Shown piece by piece: positions 15,527 through 22,390 of a stretch of 41,966 nucleotides of DNA (positions within the stretch are counted from its first letter, which is position 1; every line of letters starts with the position of its first letter). The notes beneath the pieces were generated by a model, which saw only the letters and a list, made by a program, of their open reading frames with translations, made no database searches and was not told the DNA's origin. The position numbers and the translations under genes are program-made. Location: the NCBI GenBank assembly GCA_003598015.1, contig QZKE01000017.1:1-41966 (forward strand). Direction: 5' to 3'. This DNA comes from Actinomycetota bacterium (GTDB lineage: Bacteria; Actinomycetota; Geothermincolia; Geothermincolales; RBG-13-55-18).

Positions 15527-15688
15527 GTCAGCCCCGGACATGGGACATTATTGTATGATCAACGTCATCTCGAGCGTCAGCGAAGCGATCTCACCCGTAC
15601 CACGGTCAACCTTCGGAGGAGATTGCTTCGTCGCTGCACTCCTCGCAATGACACTGGTAGAAAATGTCCCATGTCCGGGGCTGACCCC
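15524..15688. mobile_element. R2 composite element with 24-bp perfect inverted ends
   Basis: GGGGTCAGCCCCGG ... ATGGGACA at 15524-15547 and its exact inverse at 15665-15688. Between them lie two inverted CATTGCGAG-type modules (about 15563-15590 and 15615-15652), so the whole unit is a nested palindrome of 165 bases. No coding capacity. Related elements are at 25391 and 41352. Confidence 0.8.
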
Positions 15689-15752
15689 ACTCTGCCTCAC
15701 ATCGCGACGGCGGTTCCCGGCCTGGGCGGGTTCCCGGCCTGACGCCGTCCGA

Positions 15753-16307
15753 TTATGTCCCATGTCCGGGGCTGACCCCCTCCGTTTTCACGGGTATGTA
15801 GTGAGAGAGGTCGGCCAGGACGCCCTGGGGCTCCTCCACCCAAGCGGCCTGTACGCGCATGCCCACGTGCACCTCGTCCTCGCCGCACTCCTTCAGCTCC
15901 ACCAGCAGGTGCGTATCCACGGAGTCCGGCTGCACCAGGGCGAATATCCTCCTCTCCTCGGGGGAGAGCTCCCGCAACCCCCCGGGCGAGACGTCGGTGT
16001 AGGAGACGGTGAAGGTGATCACCGTCCCCTCCTGGCTCACCGGGAGCCAGTCCTCTTCACGCTCCGGGCGCATGGCCGAGTGGCAGCGGGCGCAGATGGG
16101 CACGGGAGGCAGGTAAACGGCGCCGCAGCCGGCACACTTCAGCCCGAGGAGCTTCTTCTCCTTGAAGCCCTGCACGTAATGGTCCATGAAGGGCTCGGTC
16201 TTCCAGCGGTAGGCGCTGAGCAGCCACTGGCCGCTGGTGGAGAGATGATCCCCTTTGTCCCGCATATCCTGCTTATCCTGCTTGTCCTGTTTGTCCGCCA
16301 TCTTCAT
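15753..16307 (-). CDS. DUF35 (zinc ribbon + OB fold) acyl-CoA-associated protein, copy B
   Basis: About 184 residues. A zinc ribbon (CAGCGAVYLPPVPICARC) precedes an OB-like domain (GTVITFTVSYTDVSPGG, GMRVQAAWVEE). DUF35 proteins bind CoA thioesters and form complexes with thiolase-like partners (BbsA, ChsH2, archaeal HMG-CoA synthase assemblies). The ATG at 16307 overlaps the upstream thiolase stop as TGATG. The N-terminus carries a 9-base microsatellite encoding DKQDKQDKQDMRDKGD. The C-terminus after YIPVKTE is GVSPGHGT, encoded wholly by an R2 repeat with the stop just beyond it. Confidence 0.85.
   Translation of the reverse strand: MKMADKQDKQDKQDMRDKGDHLSTSGQWLLSAYRWKTEPFMDHYVQGFKEKKLLGLKCAGCGAVYLPPVPICARCHSAMRPEREEDWLPVSQEGTVITFTVSYTDVSPGGLRELSPEERRIFALVQPDSVDTHLLVELKECGEDEVHVGMRVQAAWVEEPQGVLADLSHYIPVKTEGVSPGHGT
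15756..15779 (-). repeat. R2 copy inside the DUF35-B reading frame
   Basis: An exact 24-base R2, reading GGGGTC first on the coding strand. It supplies the last eight codons of DUF35-B. Same orientation relative to the gene as the R1 in the CapD-type gene. Confidence 0.9.
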
Positions 16308-17533
16308 CACCCCCTATTCGGCTTGTCGCCCAGCACGGTGACCACGTTGAGGTTGGCCGCGCCCCCCAGGCCGTGGGCCACGGCGTTGTGCACTTCCCGC
16401 GGGACCTGGTGCTCTCCCGCCTTGCCCATGATCTGCAGGGCGCACTCCGCGATGCGCTCCATGGCACTGGCCCCGATGGCGTTGGTGGACATCACCGCGC
16501 CGGAGGGGCAGGTGGGAAGGGCGCCCTCTATCTCCATGACCCCGTCGTCGAAGAGGCGGGGTGCCTCGTTCTCGGTGCAGAGCAGCAGCCGCTCGAAATA
16601 GATGAAGAGCAGGTGGGCGAAGGGGACGTAGGGCTCGGCAAGGTCTATCTGGCGCGTGGGGTCACTGATACCCGCCAGCCTGTATGCCCTGGCGGCCGCC
16701 ACCTTGCAGGAGCGCTGCTCCGCGGGGTCGACGTTGATGGACCCCCCGCCGAAGTACCCGAGGGCGGTGGCCTCCTCGCTGGCGGAGGAGCAGCCCTTGA
16801 ACCATACGGGCTTGGAGGTTAGCTTCGCGGCGCGGTCCCCGGTGGTGAGGAGCATGGCGCAGGCTCCGTCTGAGGCGGGACAGGTGTGTCCGAAGCGCAG
16901 GGGGTAGGAGATCATCTGGGTGGCGGCGATGTCCGCCGCGGTCACTCCCTGCTGCTGCAGGTGGGCGTAGCGGTTCTTGCAGGCGTTGGCGCGCAGCATG
17001 GCCGCGGCGCGGTCGATGTGGTCGATGGTGCAGCCCGAGCGGTACATGTAGATGGCGGCCTGGTAGACGAAGAGCCCGATGGCCCCTCCCAGGGACGCGG
17101 AGAGGGTGGGGACGTCCGGCCCATAGGCGACGATGTTGGCGAAGTCGGCCAGGGCTACCGAGTTGAGGCCCATGGTGGTGTCGCCGTCCGACTGCTTCTC
17201 GAAGGCCAGGGTGAGTACGGTGTCGCACAGGCCCGAGGCCACCATGTAGTAGGCGCCCTGCGCCACCGAGGAGCCGGTGGTGCCCCCGGTGGTGATGCGC
17301 ATCACCGGTTTGCCATGGCCTCCCCAGTAGCCCGCCCCCCACAGCTCGGGGGTGTTCACGCCCTCGAAGCCGGGCATGTTGCCGGTGACCACGGCGTCGA
17401 CGTCGCGGGGGGTGAGGCCGGTATCGTCGAAGACCGCCTTCACCGCCTCGTAGACCATCTCGGGGATGTTCACCTCGCGCCGCTTGGAGGTGTGCTTGTT
17501 CATGCCCACGCCCACTATGGCAACGTTTCTCAT
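16307..17533 (-). CDS. Thiolase-fold protein lacking the N-terminal nucleophilic Cys, copy 1
   Basis: 408 residues of the SCP-x/lipid-transfer thiolase type. Family signatures: DLAEPYVPFAHLLFIYFERL, CPSGAVMSTNAIGASA (NPSGG equivalent) and AVAHGLGG (His site). Where classical thiolases have VCGSGLQA, this protein has TGGTTGSSVAQ; aligned from the helix end, the Cys position is Gly. That resembles retro-aldolase relatives such as Ltp2 rather than classical thiolysis. It overlaps the DUF35-B gene by a base and is preceded by the 33-residue micro-ORF. Substrate unknown; probably a CoA thioester. Confidence 0.85.
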   Translation of the reverse strand: MRNVAIVGVGMNKHTSKRREVNIPEMVYEAVKAVFDDTGLTPRDVDAVVTGNMPGFEGVNTPELWGAGYWGGHGKPVMRITTGGTTGSSVAQGAYYMVASGLCDTVLTLAFEKQSDGDTTMGLNSVALADFANIVAYGPDVPTLSASLGGAIGLFVYQAAIYMYRSGCTIDHIDRAAAMLRANACKNRYAHLQQQGVTAADIAATQMISYPLRFGHTCPASDGACAMLLTTGDRAAKLTSKPVWFKGCSSASEEATALGYFGGGSINVDPAEQRSCKVAAARAYRLAGISDPTRQIDLAEPYVPFAHLLFIYFERLLLCTENEAPRLFDDGVMEIEGALPTCPSGAVMSTNAIGASAMERIAECALQIMGKAGEHQVPREVHNAVAHGLGGAANLNVVTVLGDKPNRG

Positions 17534-17631
17534 GCCCTCACCCCCTCAGTCGCGAGAGACGGCTTGCAGATGCCCGCGTGTATCGCGGCGGGATTCTTTG
17601 TGCCCATGTCAGCTACGGCAACGTTTCTCAT
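17530..17631 (-). CDS. 33-residue micro-ORF between the two thiolase genes
   Basis: ATG at 17631 overlaps the stop of thiolase copy 2 (ATGA), and its TGA (17530-17532) overlaps the ATG of copy 1 the same way. It encodes MRNVAVADMGTKNPAA ... ATEGVRA. The start MRNVA copies the start of thiolase 1 and the end EGVRA copies the end of thiolase 2, so a 98-base junction duplication created it. It keeps the frame and coupling; function unlikely but translation likely. Confidence 0.5.
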   Translation of the reverse strand: MRNVAVADMGTKNPAAIHAGICKPSLATEGVRA

Positions 17632-18851
17632 GCCCTCACCCCCTCGGCCTCGGACGAGCGCAGGATGAAGACCATGTTGTGCTGGGCGCACAGGCCGTTC
17701 TGCCCGTGGGCCAGGGCGGTGTGCACGTCTTTCGACAACTGGTGCTCGCCCGCCTCGCCGCGCAGCTGCAGGGCGGCCTCGGCCACGCGGGCCAGGCCGG
17801 TGGCGCAGACGGGGTTGGCCGCCAGCGCCCCGCCGGAGGGGTTCACCGGCAGGTCCCCGTCCATGCGGGTGGCGCCACTGGCGAAGTACTCGCCGCCTTT
17901 GCCCCGGGGACAGAGGCCCAGGGCCTCATAGAAGATAAGCTCCTCGTGGGCGAAGCACTCCGTGAGCTCGCACAGGTCCAGCTCCCGTGCGGGGTCCGTT
18001 ATGCCCGCGGCCGCGTAGGCCTTGCTGGCCGCCTGATGCATGGAGGGGGAGGCGGCGAGGTCGCGGTCCCCCAGGAAATAGGTGTCGCTGGCTCCGCCCA
18101 CGCCGGAGATCCACACCGGCTTGCCGGTTATCGCGGCGGCCTTCTCCTCGCAGGCCAGGAGGAGGGCGCAGCACCCGTCGGTGAGGGGGAAGGCCTCCAG
18201 TTCGTGCAGGGGGGAGGAGAGCATCCGGGAGGAGAGGACGTCGGCGGCGGTGGCGCCGGGCATGCGGCGCAGGGCATGGGAATTCCTGGAAGCATTGTCC
18301 AGGTTCTTTGCGGCCACTCCCGCCACCTGCTCCGCGCTGGCGCTTCCGGACCGCAGGTAGTGTCCGGCCTGCAGGGCCGCGGCGGTTATCTCGTTGAGCA
18401 GGCCCAGGGGGCGGTCGAAGGTGGTATCCAGAGCCCAGATGGCCGGGAGGTAAGGGGGATAGCACGAGGCCATGCTCTCTCCCGCCACGATGGCGATGTC
18501 GTGGTTGCCGGAGAGGATGCGGGCGCAGGCGTAGAGCAGGGCCCAGGCCCCGTCCATCTCCACCTTGGACTCGTCCTTGAGGTAGGCGGCCAGGGGGCCC
18601 ACGGTGCGCATGTTGGAGATGGTGCGCCCCTCCAGGAAGTCGTTCTGGGCGCTGATGACCGTGTCCACGTCCCGCTTTGTGATGCCCGCCTTGCGCAGGA
18701 GTTCGTGCACGACGTCGAAGACCATCATCTCGCGGGAGCTGTCCTTGGGGTACTCGTACGTGGACTGGGCGCAGGATACGATGGCCACCCTGCGGCCGCT
18801 GGCGCCGGTTGTGGCGCTGCCGCTGCCGTTGTCGCGGTTGCCGCCGGGCAT
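17628..18851 (-). CDS. Thiolase-fold protein lacking the N-terminal nucleophilic Cys, copy 2
   Basis: 407 residues. Late-thiolase signatures are clear: DLCELTECFAHEELIFYEAL, LPVNPSGGALAANPVCATG and TALAHGQNGLC. At the classical nucleophile the sequence is KVEMDGAWALLYACARILSG, aligning Glu with the Cys. It has an extended Gly/Ser-rich N-terminus (PGGNRDNGSGSATTGASG). GGAGGTGA precedes the ATG at 18851, which is 4 bases from the DUF35-A stop. Like copy 1 it probably works with a DUF35 protein on a CoA thioester; aldolase or condensing chemistry without Cys acylation is inferred. Confidence 0.85.
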   Translation of the reverse strand: MPGGNRDNGSGSATTGASGRRVAIVSCAQSTYEYPKDSSREMMVFDVVHELLRKAGITKRDVDTVISAQNDFLEGRTISNMRTVGPLAAYLKDESKVEMDGAWALLYACARILSGNHDIAIVAGESMASCYPPYLPAIWALDTTFDRPLGLLNEITAAALQAGHYLRSGSASAEQVAGVAAKNLDNASRNSHALRRMPGATAADVLSSRMLSSPLHELEAFPLTDGCCALLLACEEKAAAITGKPVWISGVGGASDTYFLGDRDLAASPSMHQAASKAYAAAGITDPARELDLCELTECFAHEELIFYEALGLCPRGKGGEYFASGATRMDGDLPVNPSGGALAANPVCATGLARVAEAALQLRGEAGEHQLSKDVHTALAHGQNGLCAQHNMVFILRSSEAEGVRA

Positions 18852-18855
18852 GACC

Positions 18856-19329
18856 TCACCTCCCTCCCTTGACGGGACGGAAGCACGGGAGGTCGAAGAG
18901 GTAGCCGCAGGGCTCCGCGGTCCACACCGGCTCCAGCTTCATCCCCACCTGCATGTCCTCCGGACCGACCTCGTACACGCGGTGGACGAAGGCGGAGTCG
19001 GCCCCGTCGGGGCGGATGAGGGCTACGATCCTGGGCACCTCCAGGTCGCGCAGCCCCCCTGACTTGGGGTCCACCTCCACGTGGGCTACGGTGAAGGCGA
19101 CGACGGTGGCCCTGGGGCCTACCTCTACCCACCCCTCCGTCTCGGCGAAGCAGTACTCGCAGACCATGCGCGGGGGGACGAAGACTTTCCTGCAGGAGGG
19201 ACAGCGGATGCCCACCAGTTTCTCCTCTCCCAGCTCCGCGAAGAACCTCTCCATGTACTCCCCTACCGACCAGCGGAAACTGGCGTCCATGGGCAGGCTT
19301 ATTTCCCTGGCGTTCCTGAGTTCGGACAT
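18856..19329 (-). CDS. DUF35 (zinc ribbon + OB fold) acyl-CoA-associated protein, copy A
   Basis: 157 residues. An N-terminal helix (FRWSVGEYMERFFAELGEEK), zinc ribbon CPSCRKVFVPPRMVCEYC with four cysteines, then OB-fold strands (VVAFTVAHVEVDP, GMKLEPVWTAEPCGY). First gene of the minus-strand cluster and 4 bases from thiolase copy 2, so the two presumably form a heteromer. GAGGGGGGATC precedes the ATG at 19329. No repeat-derived tail, unlike copy B. Confidence 0.88.
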   Translation of the reverse strand: MSELRNAREISLPMDASFRWSVGEYMERFFAELGEEKLVGIRCPSCRKVFVPPRMVCEYCFAETEGWVEVGPRATVVAFTVAHVEVDPKSGGLRDLEVPRIVALIRPDGADSAFVHRVYEVGPEDMQVGMKLEPVWTAEPCGYLFDLPCFRPVKGGR

Positions 19330-19407
19330 GATCCCCCCTCTCCCTGGCGAGACGGCAGTGTCACTTTGGAATGTCGATTAGCCCCCCTACACTATACACC
19401 AGGCATA

Positions 19408-19479
19408 AGGCATAGGGGTCGGCCCTGGACTTATGCCTGAGCGAAGTAAGGCATAGGGGTCGGCCATGGACTTATGCCT
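19408..19479 (-). repeat. Two direct R1 copies upstream of the RAYT gene
   Basis: Copies at 19408-19438 and 19449-19479, both reading AGGCATAGGGGTCGG on the plus strand and each followed by GAGCGAAG, so they are a 41-base tandem. They point opposite to the pair downstream of the transposase. Confidence 0.95.
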
Positions 19480-19500
19480 GAGCGAAGAATAGCCAAGGCT

Positions 19501-19541
19501 TTGAAAAGCATTATTGCAAAGTTATAAAAAATATATATAAT
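19501..19541 (+). promoter_or_regulatory. AT-rich promoter of the RAYT gene
   Basis: TTGAAA (19501-19506), 16 bases, TATAAA (19523-19528); also TTGCAA (19514-19519), 16 bases, TATAAT (19536-19541). The second would give an almost leaderless transcript. No Shine-Dalgarno sequence precedes the ATG at 19549. Confidence 0.45.
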
Positions 19542-19548
19542 AATAATC

Positions 19549-20532
19549 ATGCCTAGAATGTTAAGAATTCAATTCGCGGGGGCAATCTATCACATCTTCT
19601 CAAGGGGTGATTTCAAGCAAGATATCTTCAGACAAGAAGACGACAAGGCCTATTTCCTAAGGCTTTTAAGAACGGGTGCAGAGAGGTACGGAATAAATAT
19701 CTTTACATACTGCTTGATGAATAACCACTACCACCTATCGATCCGGATCTCCAGCGAGAACCTTCCGGAGTTTATGCATTACCTGGGATCCTCTTACGCC
19801 AACTACCTGGTCCGGGGCGGGTGGCTGGGACATGTTTTTTCGGGAAGATATAAATCGATCTGCGTGAAGGAGGAGGAATACTTTCTGATCGTGAATAGAT
19901 ATATCCACCTCAATCCCGTTGAAGCCGCATTCGCCGGCAAACCAGAGGAGTATGCCTGGTCTAACTATTGTCAATGCGTCGACGGGGGGAATGAATCTTG
20001 GATTGAGGAACGCTGGTTGGAAGAGTATTTCGGTCCTGGTCTGCGCGAGGCGAGATTGCGATACAGGCAATTCGTGGAAGCGGCCATGGGGATGGGATCC
20101 TCCTATCCGGAGAACGAGGTGGTCGCGCAAGCACTACTGGGCAGCGAGGATTTTGTTAGGCGGATCAAGGCCAGCATCAGGGAGAAGGAGTGGCCAAAGG
20201 ATGTGATTGGACGTAGGGACTTGGAGAGGATTGTGTCCTTAAAAGAGACTTACGAGGCCGTATGTCATCTTGTTAGGCCGGCAGGTCTTGAGTGTGGAGA
20301 TTATCGACACGATGAGGATTATCGTCATGCCTGCTTCGTCTTGATCGATCTGGCCAGAGAGTATACACCGGCGTCGTACAACGATATTGCCGAGCTATTG
20401 GGAGGGATCAGTGGAAACGCTGTTGCCCACCGCTTTCTCAGGATGAAAGAACGCATCGCGAAGGATAGCATGATGCACGCAAAGGTCGATGCCGATAAGA
20501 AGCGGATTATAGAAGCTCTAAAAAGGGGGTAG
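19549..20532 (+). CDS. REP-associated tyrosine transposase (RAYT, Y1_Tnp/HUH family)
   Basis: 327 residues. IS200/IS605-like single-stranded DNA transposase: HUH motif in MNNHYHLSIR (H60, H62) and candidate catalytic Tyr118 in NRYIHLNPVEAAF, followed by YAWSNY, typical of TnpA-REP proteins. The C-terminal part (about 230-327; ACFVLIDLAREYTPASYNDI then AELLGGISGNAV) resembles the DnaA-like helix-turn-helix tail seen in many RAYTs. Base composition is clearly lower in GC than its neighbours, a sign of transfer. There is no downstream TnpB. Two R1 copies in opposite orientations flank each side. The family nicks and moves REP-type hairpins; here R1 is the presumed substrate. Confidence 0.9.
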   Translation: MPRMLRIQFAGAIYHIFSRGDFKQDIFRQEDDKAYFLRLLRTGAERYGINIFTYCLMNNHYHLSIRISSENLPEFMHYLGSSYANYLVRGGWLGHVFSGRYKSICVKEEEYFLIVNRYIHLNPVEAAFAGKPEEYAWSNYCQCVDGGNESWIEERWLEEYFGPGLREARLRYRQFVEAAMGMGSSYPENEVVAQALLGSEDFVRRIKASIREKEWPKDVIGRRDLERIVSLKETYEAVCHLVRPAGLECGDYRHDEDYRHACFVLIDLAREYTPASYNDIAELLGGISGNAVAHRFLRMKERIAKDSMMHAKVDADKKRIIEALKRG

Positions 20533-20693
20533 GGGCAGAAGACGATAGGAGTTGCTGTTTGTAGAAGGGGGGCCATGTGAGAAGGAAGCAGGGTATGAGG
20601 AGGACGCGGGGATGCGAGGGGGATTTCGTAGTGATCCCGACAGCCGGAGCCCCTACCGAAATGTGCGACCTTGGCGACTAGCTGTTTGACCTC

Positions 20694-20773
20694 AGGCATA
20701 AGTCCAGGGCCGACCCCTATGCCTGACGCTAGCTGTTTGACCTCAGGCATAAGTCCAGGGCCGACCCCTGCCT
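20694..20773 (+). repeat. Two direct R1 copies downstream of the RAYT gene
   Basis: 20694-20724 is a perfect consensus copy; 20745-20773 has lost TA/TG near its end. Each is preceded by CTAGCTGTTTGACCTC, so the pair is a 51-base tandem. Orientation is opposite to the upstream pair. Confidence 0.95.
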
Positions 20774-20825
20774 GCTACAATAGGGCTACCGGGTTCGGGC
20801 ATGGTCGACGGAAGGGAAGCCGGGC

Positions 20826-21992
20826 TTGGAACTCAAGGAGCTGTGCGAGCGCAGCGGCGATATCGCCCGTGAGGAGAAGGATAAGAGCGGGCGCCCGGTC
20901 CTGGGCACCCTGTGCTCTTACGTCCCGGTGGAGCTCATCCACTCGTTCGGCATCCTGCCGTTGCGCCTCTGGGGGCAGGCGGACGACGTGCAGGAGTCTG
21001 ACACCCTGCTCCAGCCCTATATCTGCCCACCGGTGAGGCACCTAATGGCACTGGGCCTCGAGGGCCGCTACGCTCTACTGGACGGCATCGTGCACAGCTA
21101 CACATGTGACGCCACCTGCGGGCTCTTCAATATCTGGGTGAGGAACCTGCGGCCGCGGTTCTCTCATCTAATCAGCCTCCCCTACATGGCCATCGCCGCA
21201 TCGCTCGCGTACGCACGAGCGGAAATGGAGAGCTTCATCGCCGCGCTGGAGTCCTTCACCGGGAGGGAATTCTCCGCCGCGGAGTTGGGGCGCTCCCTAG
21301 CCCTTTACGACAGGGCACGATCCCATATCGCGGAGGCGTATCGGCTCAAGGCGCGCGGCGTTCCCTTGAGCTACGCGGACATCCACTACATGAACCTTGG
21401 CCTGCAGGTGCTTCCCGTGGAGACGGCGCTTCCACGCCTCGAGGAGAGCTTGGAGGCGGCGAGGAGGCTGGAGGCGGAGGTGAGCGGGGAAGGGGCGGCC
21501 GGGAAGCACAGGATCCTGCTCTCGGGAAGCGTGGTCTTCGACACCGGCCTGGTTGCGTACGTAGAAGAAGTCGGCGGGACCATCGTCGCGGACGACACCT
21601 GCCTCGGCTACCGCCTGGTGGGGGATACCTCCGCGCGGGCCGGCGGCGGCGCAGAAGGTGACAGTGCCGGCGGCATGGATAACAACCACAGCAAAGACCC
21701 CCTGGACGGACTGATCGGGTATTACCTCGCGAGGAGCCCGTGCGCCTCGCGCGCGGATTTCCCGGCGCGTAGGCGCTATCTCCTCGAGGTGCTGGAGGGC
21801 TTCGGTATAGACGCGGTGGTCTTCGTGCACCAGAAGTTCTGCGACCCGCACCTCTCGGACCATCCCTTCCTCAAGGAGGTCCTCGCCGTTACGGGCGTCC
21901 CCAGCCTGCAGCTCGAGCTGGAGGGGGAGAGCTTCAACTCCCAGGTGCGGACGCGCATCGATGGTTTCTTCGAGACGCTGGAGGCGGGATGA
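20826..21992 (+). CDS. 2-hydroxyacyl-CoA dehydratase/benzoyl-CoA reductase-type subunit, copy 1
   Basis: 388 residues of the HgdB/BcrC/FldBC superfamily. These iron-sulfur subunits, with an ATP-dependent activator, perform radical dehydration of 2-hydroxyacyl-CoA or ring reduction of aryl-CoA. Conserved cysteines appear in GTLCSYVPVELIHSFGILPL, YTCDATCGLFNIW, DDTCLGYRL and HQKFCDPH. The frame begins at TTG 20826 with GGAAGGGAAG before it; no in-frame ATG is nearby. A low-complexity insert (SARAGGGAEGDSAGGMDNN) lies near residue 275. Partner at 22391. No HgdC-type activator is in the window. Confidence 0.85.
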   Translation: MELKELCERSGDIAREEKDKSGRPVLGTLCSYVPVELIHSFGILPLRLWGQADDVQESDTLLQPYICPPVRHLMALGLEGRYALLDGIVHSYTCDATCGLFNIWVRNLRPRFSHLISLPYMAIAASLAYARAEMESFIAALESFTGREFSAAELGRSLALYDRARSHIAEAYRLKARGVPLSYADIHYMNLGLQVLPVETALPRLEESLEAARRLEAEVSGEGAAGKHRILLSGSVVFDTGLVAYVEEVGGTIVADDTCLGYRLVGDTSARAGGGAEGDSAGGMDNNHSKDPLDGLIGYYLARSPCASRADFPARRRYLLEVLEGFGIDAVVFVHQKFCDPHLSDHPFLKEVLAVTGVPSLQLELEGESFNSQVRTRIDGFFETLEAG

Positions 21993-22008
21993 GGAAGAAG
22001 CGGGCTGG

Positions 22009-22134
22009 ACTGGAATCCGGCGCCGGCGCGTATGCCCCTGGCATAAGTCCAGGGCCGACCCCTATGCCTCCACTGGAATCCGGCGCCGGCGCGTATGCCC
22101 CTGGCATAAGTCCAGGGCCGACCCCTATGCCTCC
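22009..22134 (+). repeat. 63-bp tandem duplication carrying R1
   Basis: The segment ACTGGAATCCGGCGCCGGCG onward is duplicated exactly at 22009 and 22072; each unit contains an R1 (22040-22069 and 22103-22132). It lies just after the first dehydratase subunit stop. An R4-like GGGGGTCAAGCCTGGCCCGG follows at 22137. Confidence 0.95.
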
Positions 22135-22190
22135 ACGGGGGTCAAGCCTGGCCCGGTGCCTCGGACCAGCCCCGGTATATTCTCGAAGTG

Positions 22191-22273
22191 TCATTGCGAG
22201 CGGAGAGAGCGGAGCGAGTGCAGCGTGGCAACCCCTAAGCGCTCGGAGCGCAATTTGGAGCATGCATGGATGA
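22191..22273 (+). repeat. R3 repeat, copy 1
   Basis: Starts TCATTGCGAGCGGAGAGAGC, runs through GCGTGGCAACC and ends GCATGCATGGATGA. An 82-base copy at 28651-28732 matches with scattered changes. It shares the CATTGCGAG module with the R2 interiors and is joined to R1 copies at its right end. Confidence 0.85.
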
Positions 22274-22279
22274 TGCCCC

Positions 22280-22358
22280 AGGCAGAAGTCCAGGGCCGAC
22301 CCCTGTGCCTCGGATGGATGATGCCCCAGGCATAAGTCCAGGGCCGACCCCTGTGCCT
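22280..22358 (+). repeat. Two R1 copies in a 48-bp tandem
   Basis: 22280-22310 and 22328-22358, both with CTGTGCCT instead of CTATGCCT, each preceded by GGATGATGCCCC. The shared variant base shows local duplication rather than two independent insertions. Confidence 0.95.
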
Positions 22359-22390
22359 CGGATGGGGCGGAGCGGGATGATTGGAATGAG

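Noticed and set aside
14838..16601. Long plus-strand frame spanning enoyl-CoA hydratase, repeats and DUF35-B
   Set aside because: It crosses three independent minus-strand genes and an R2 element; no recognisable domain.
22009..22358. Attenuator or riboswitch between dehydratase subunits
   Set aside because: The hairpins belong to R1/R3 repeats found all over the window, so they are not a locus-specific RNA.
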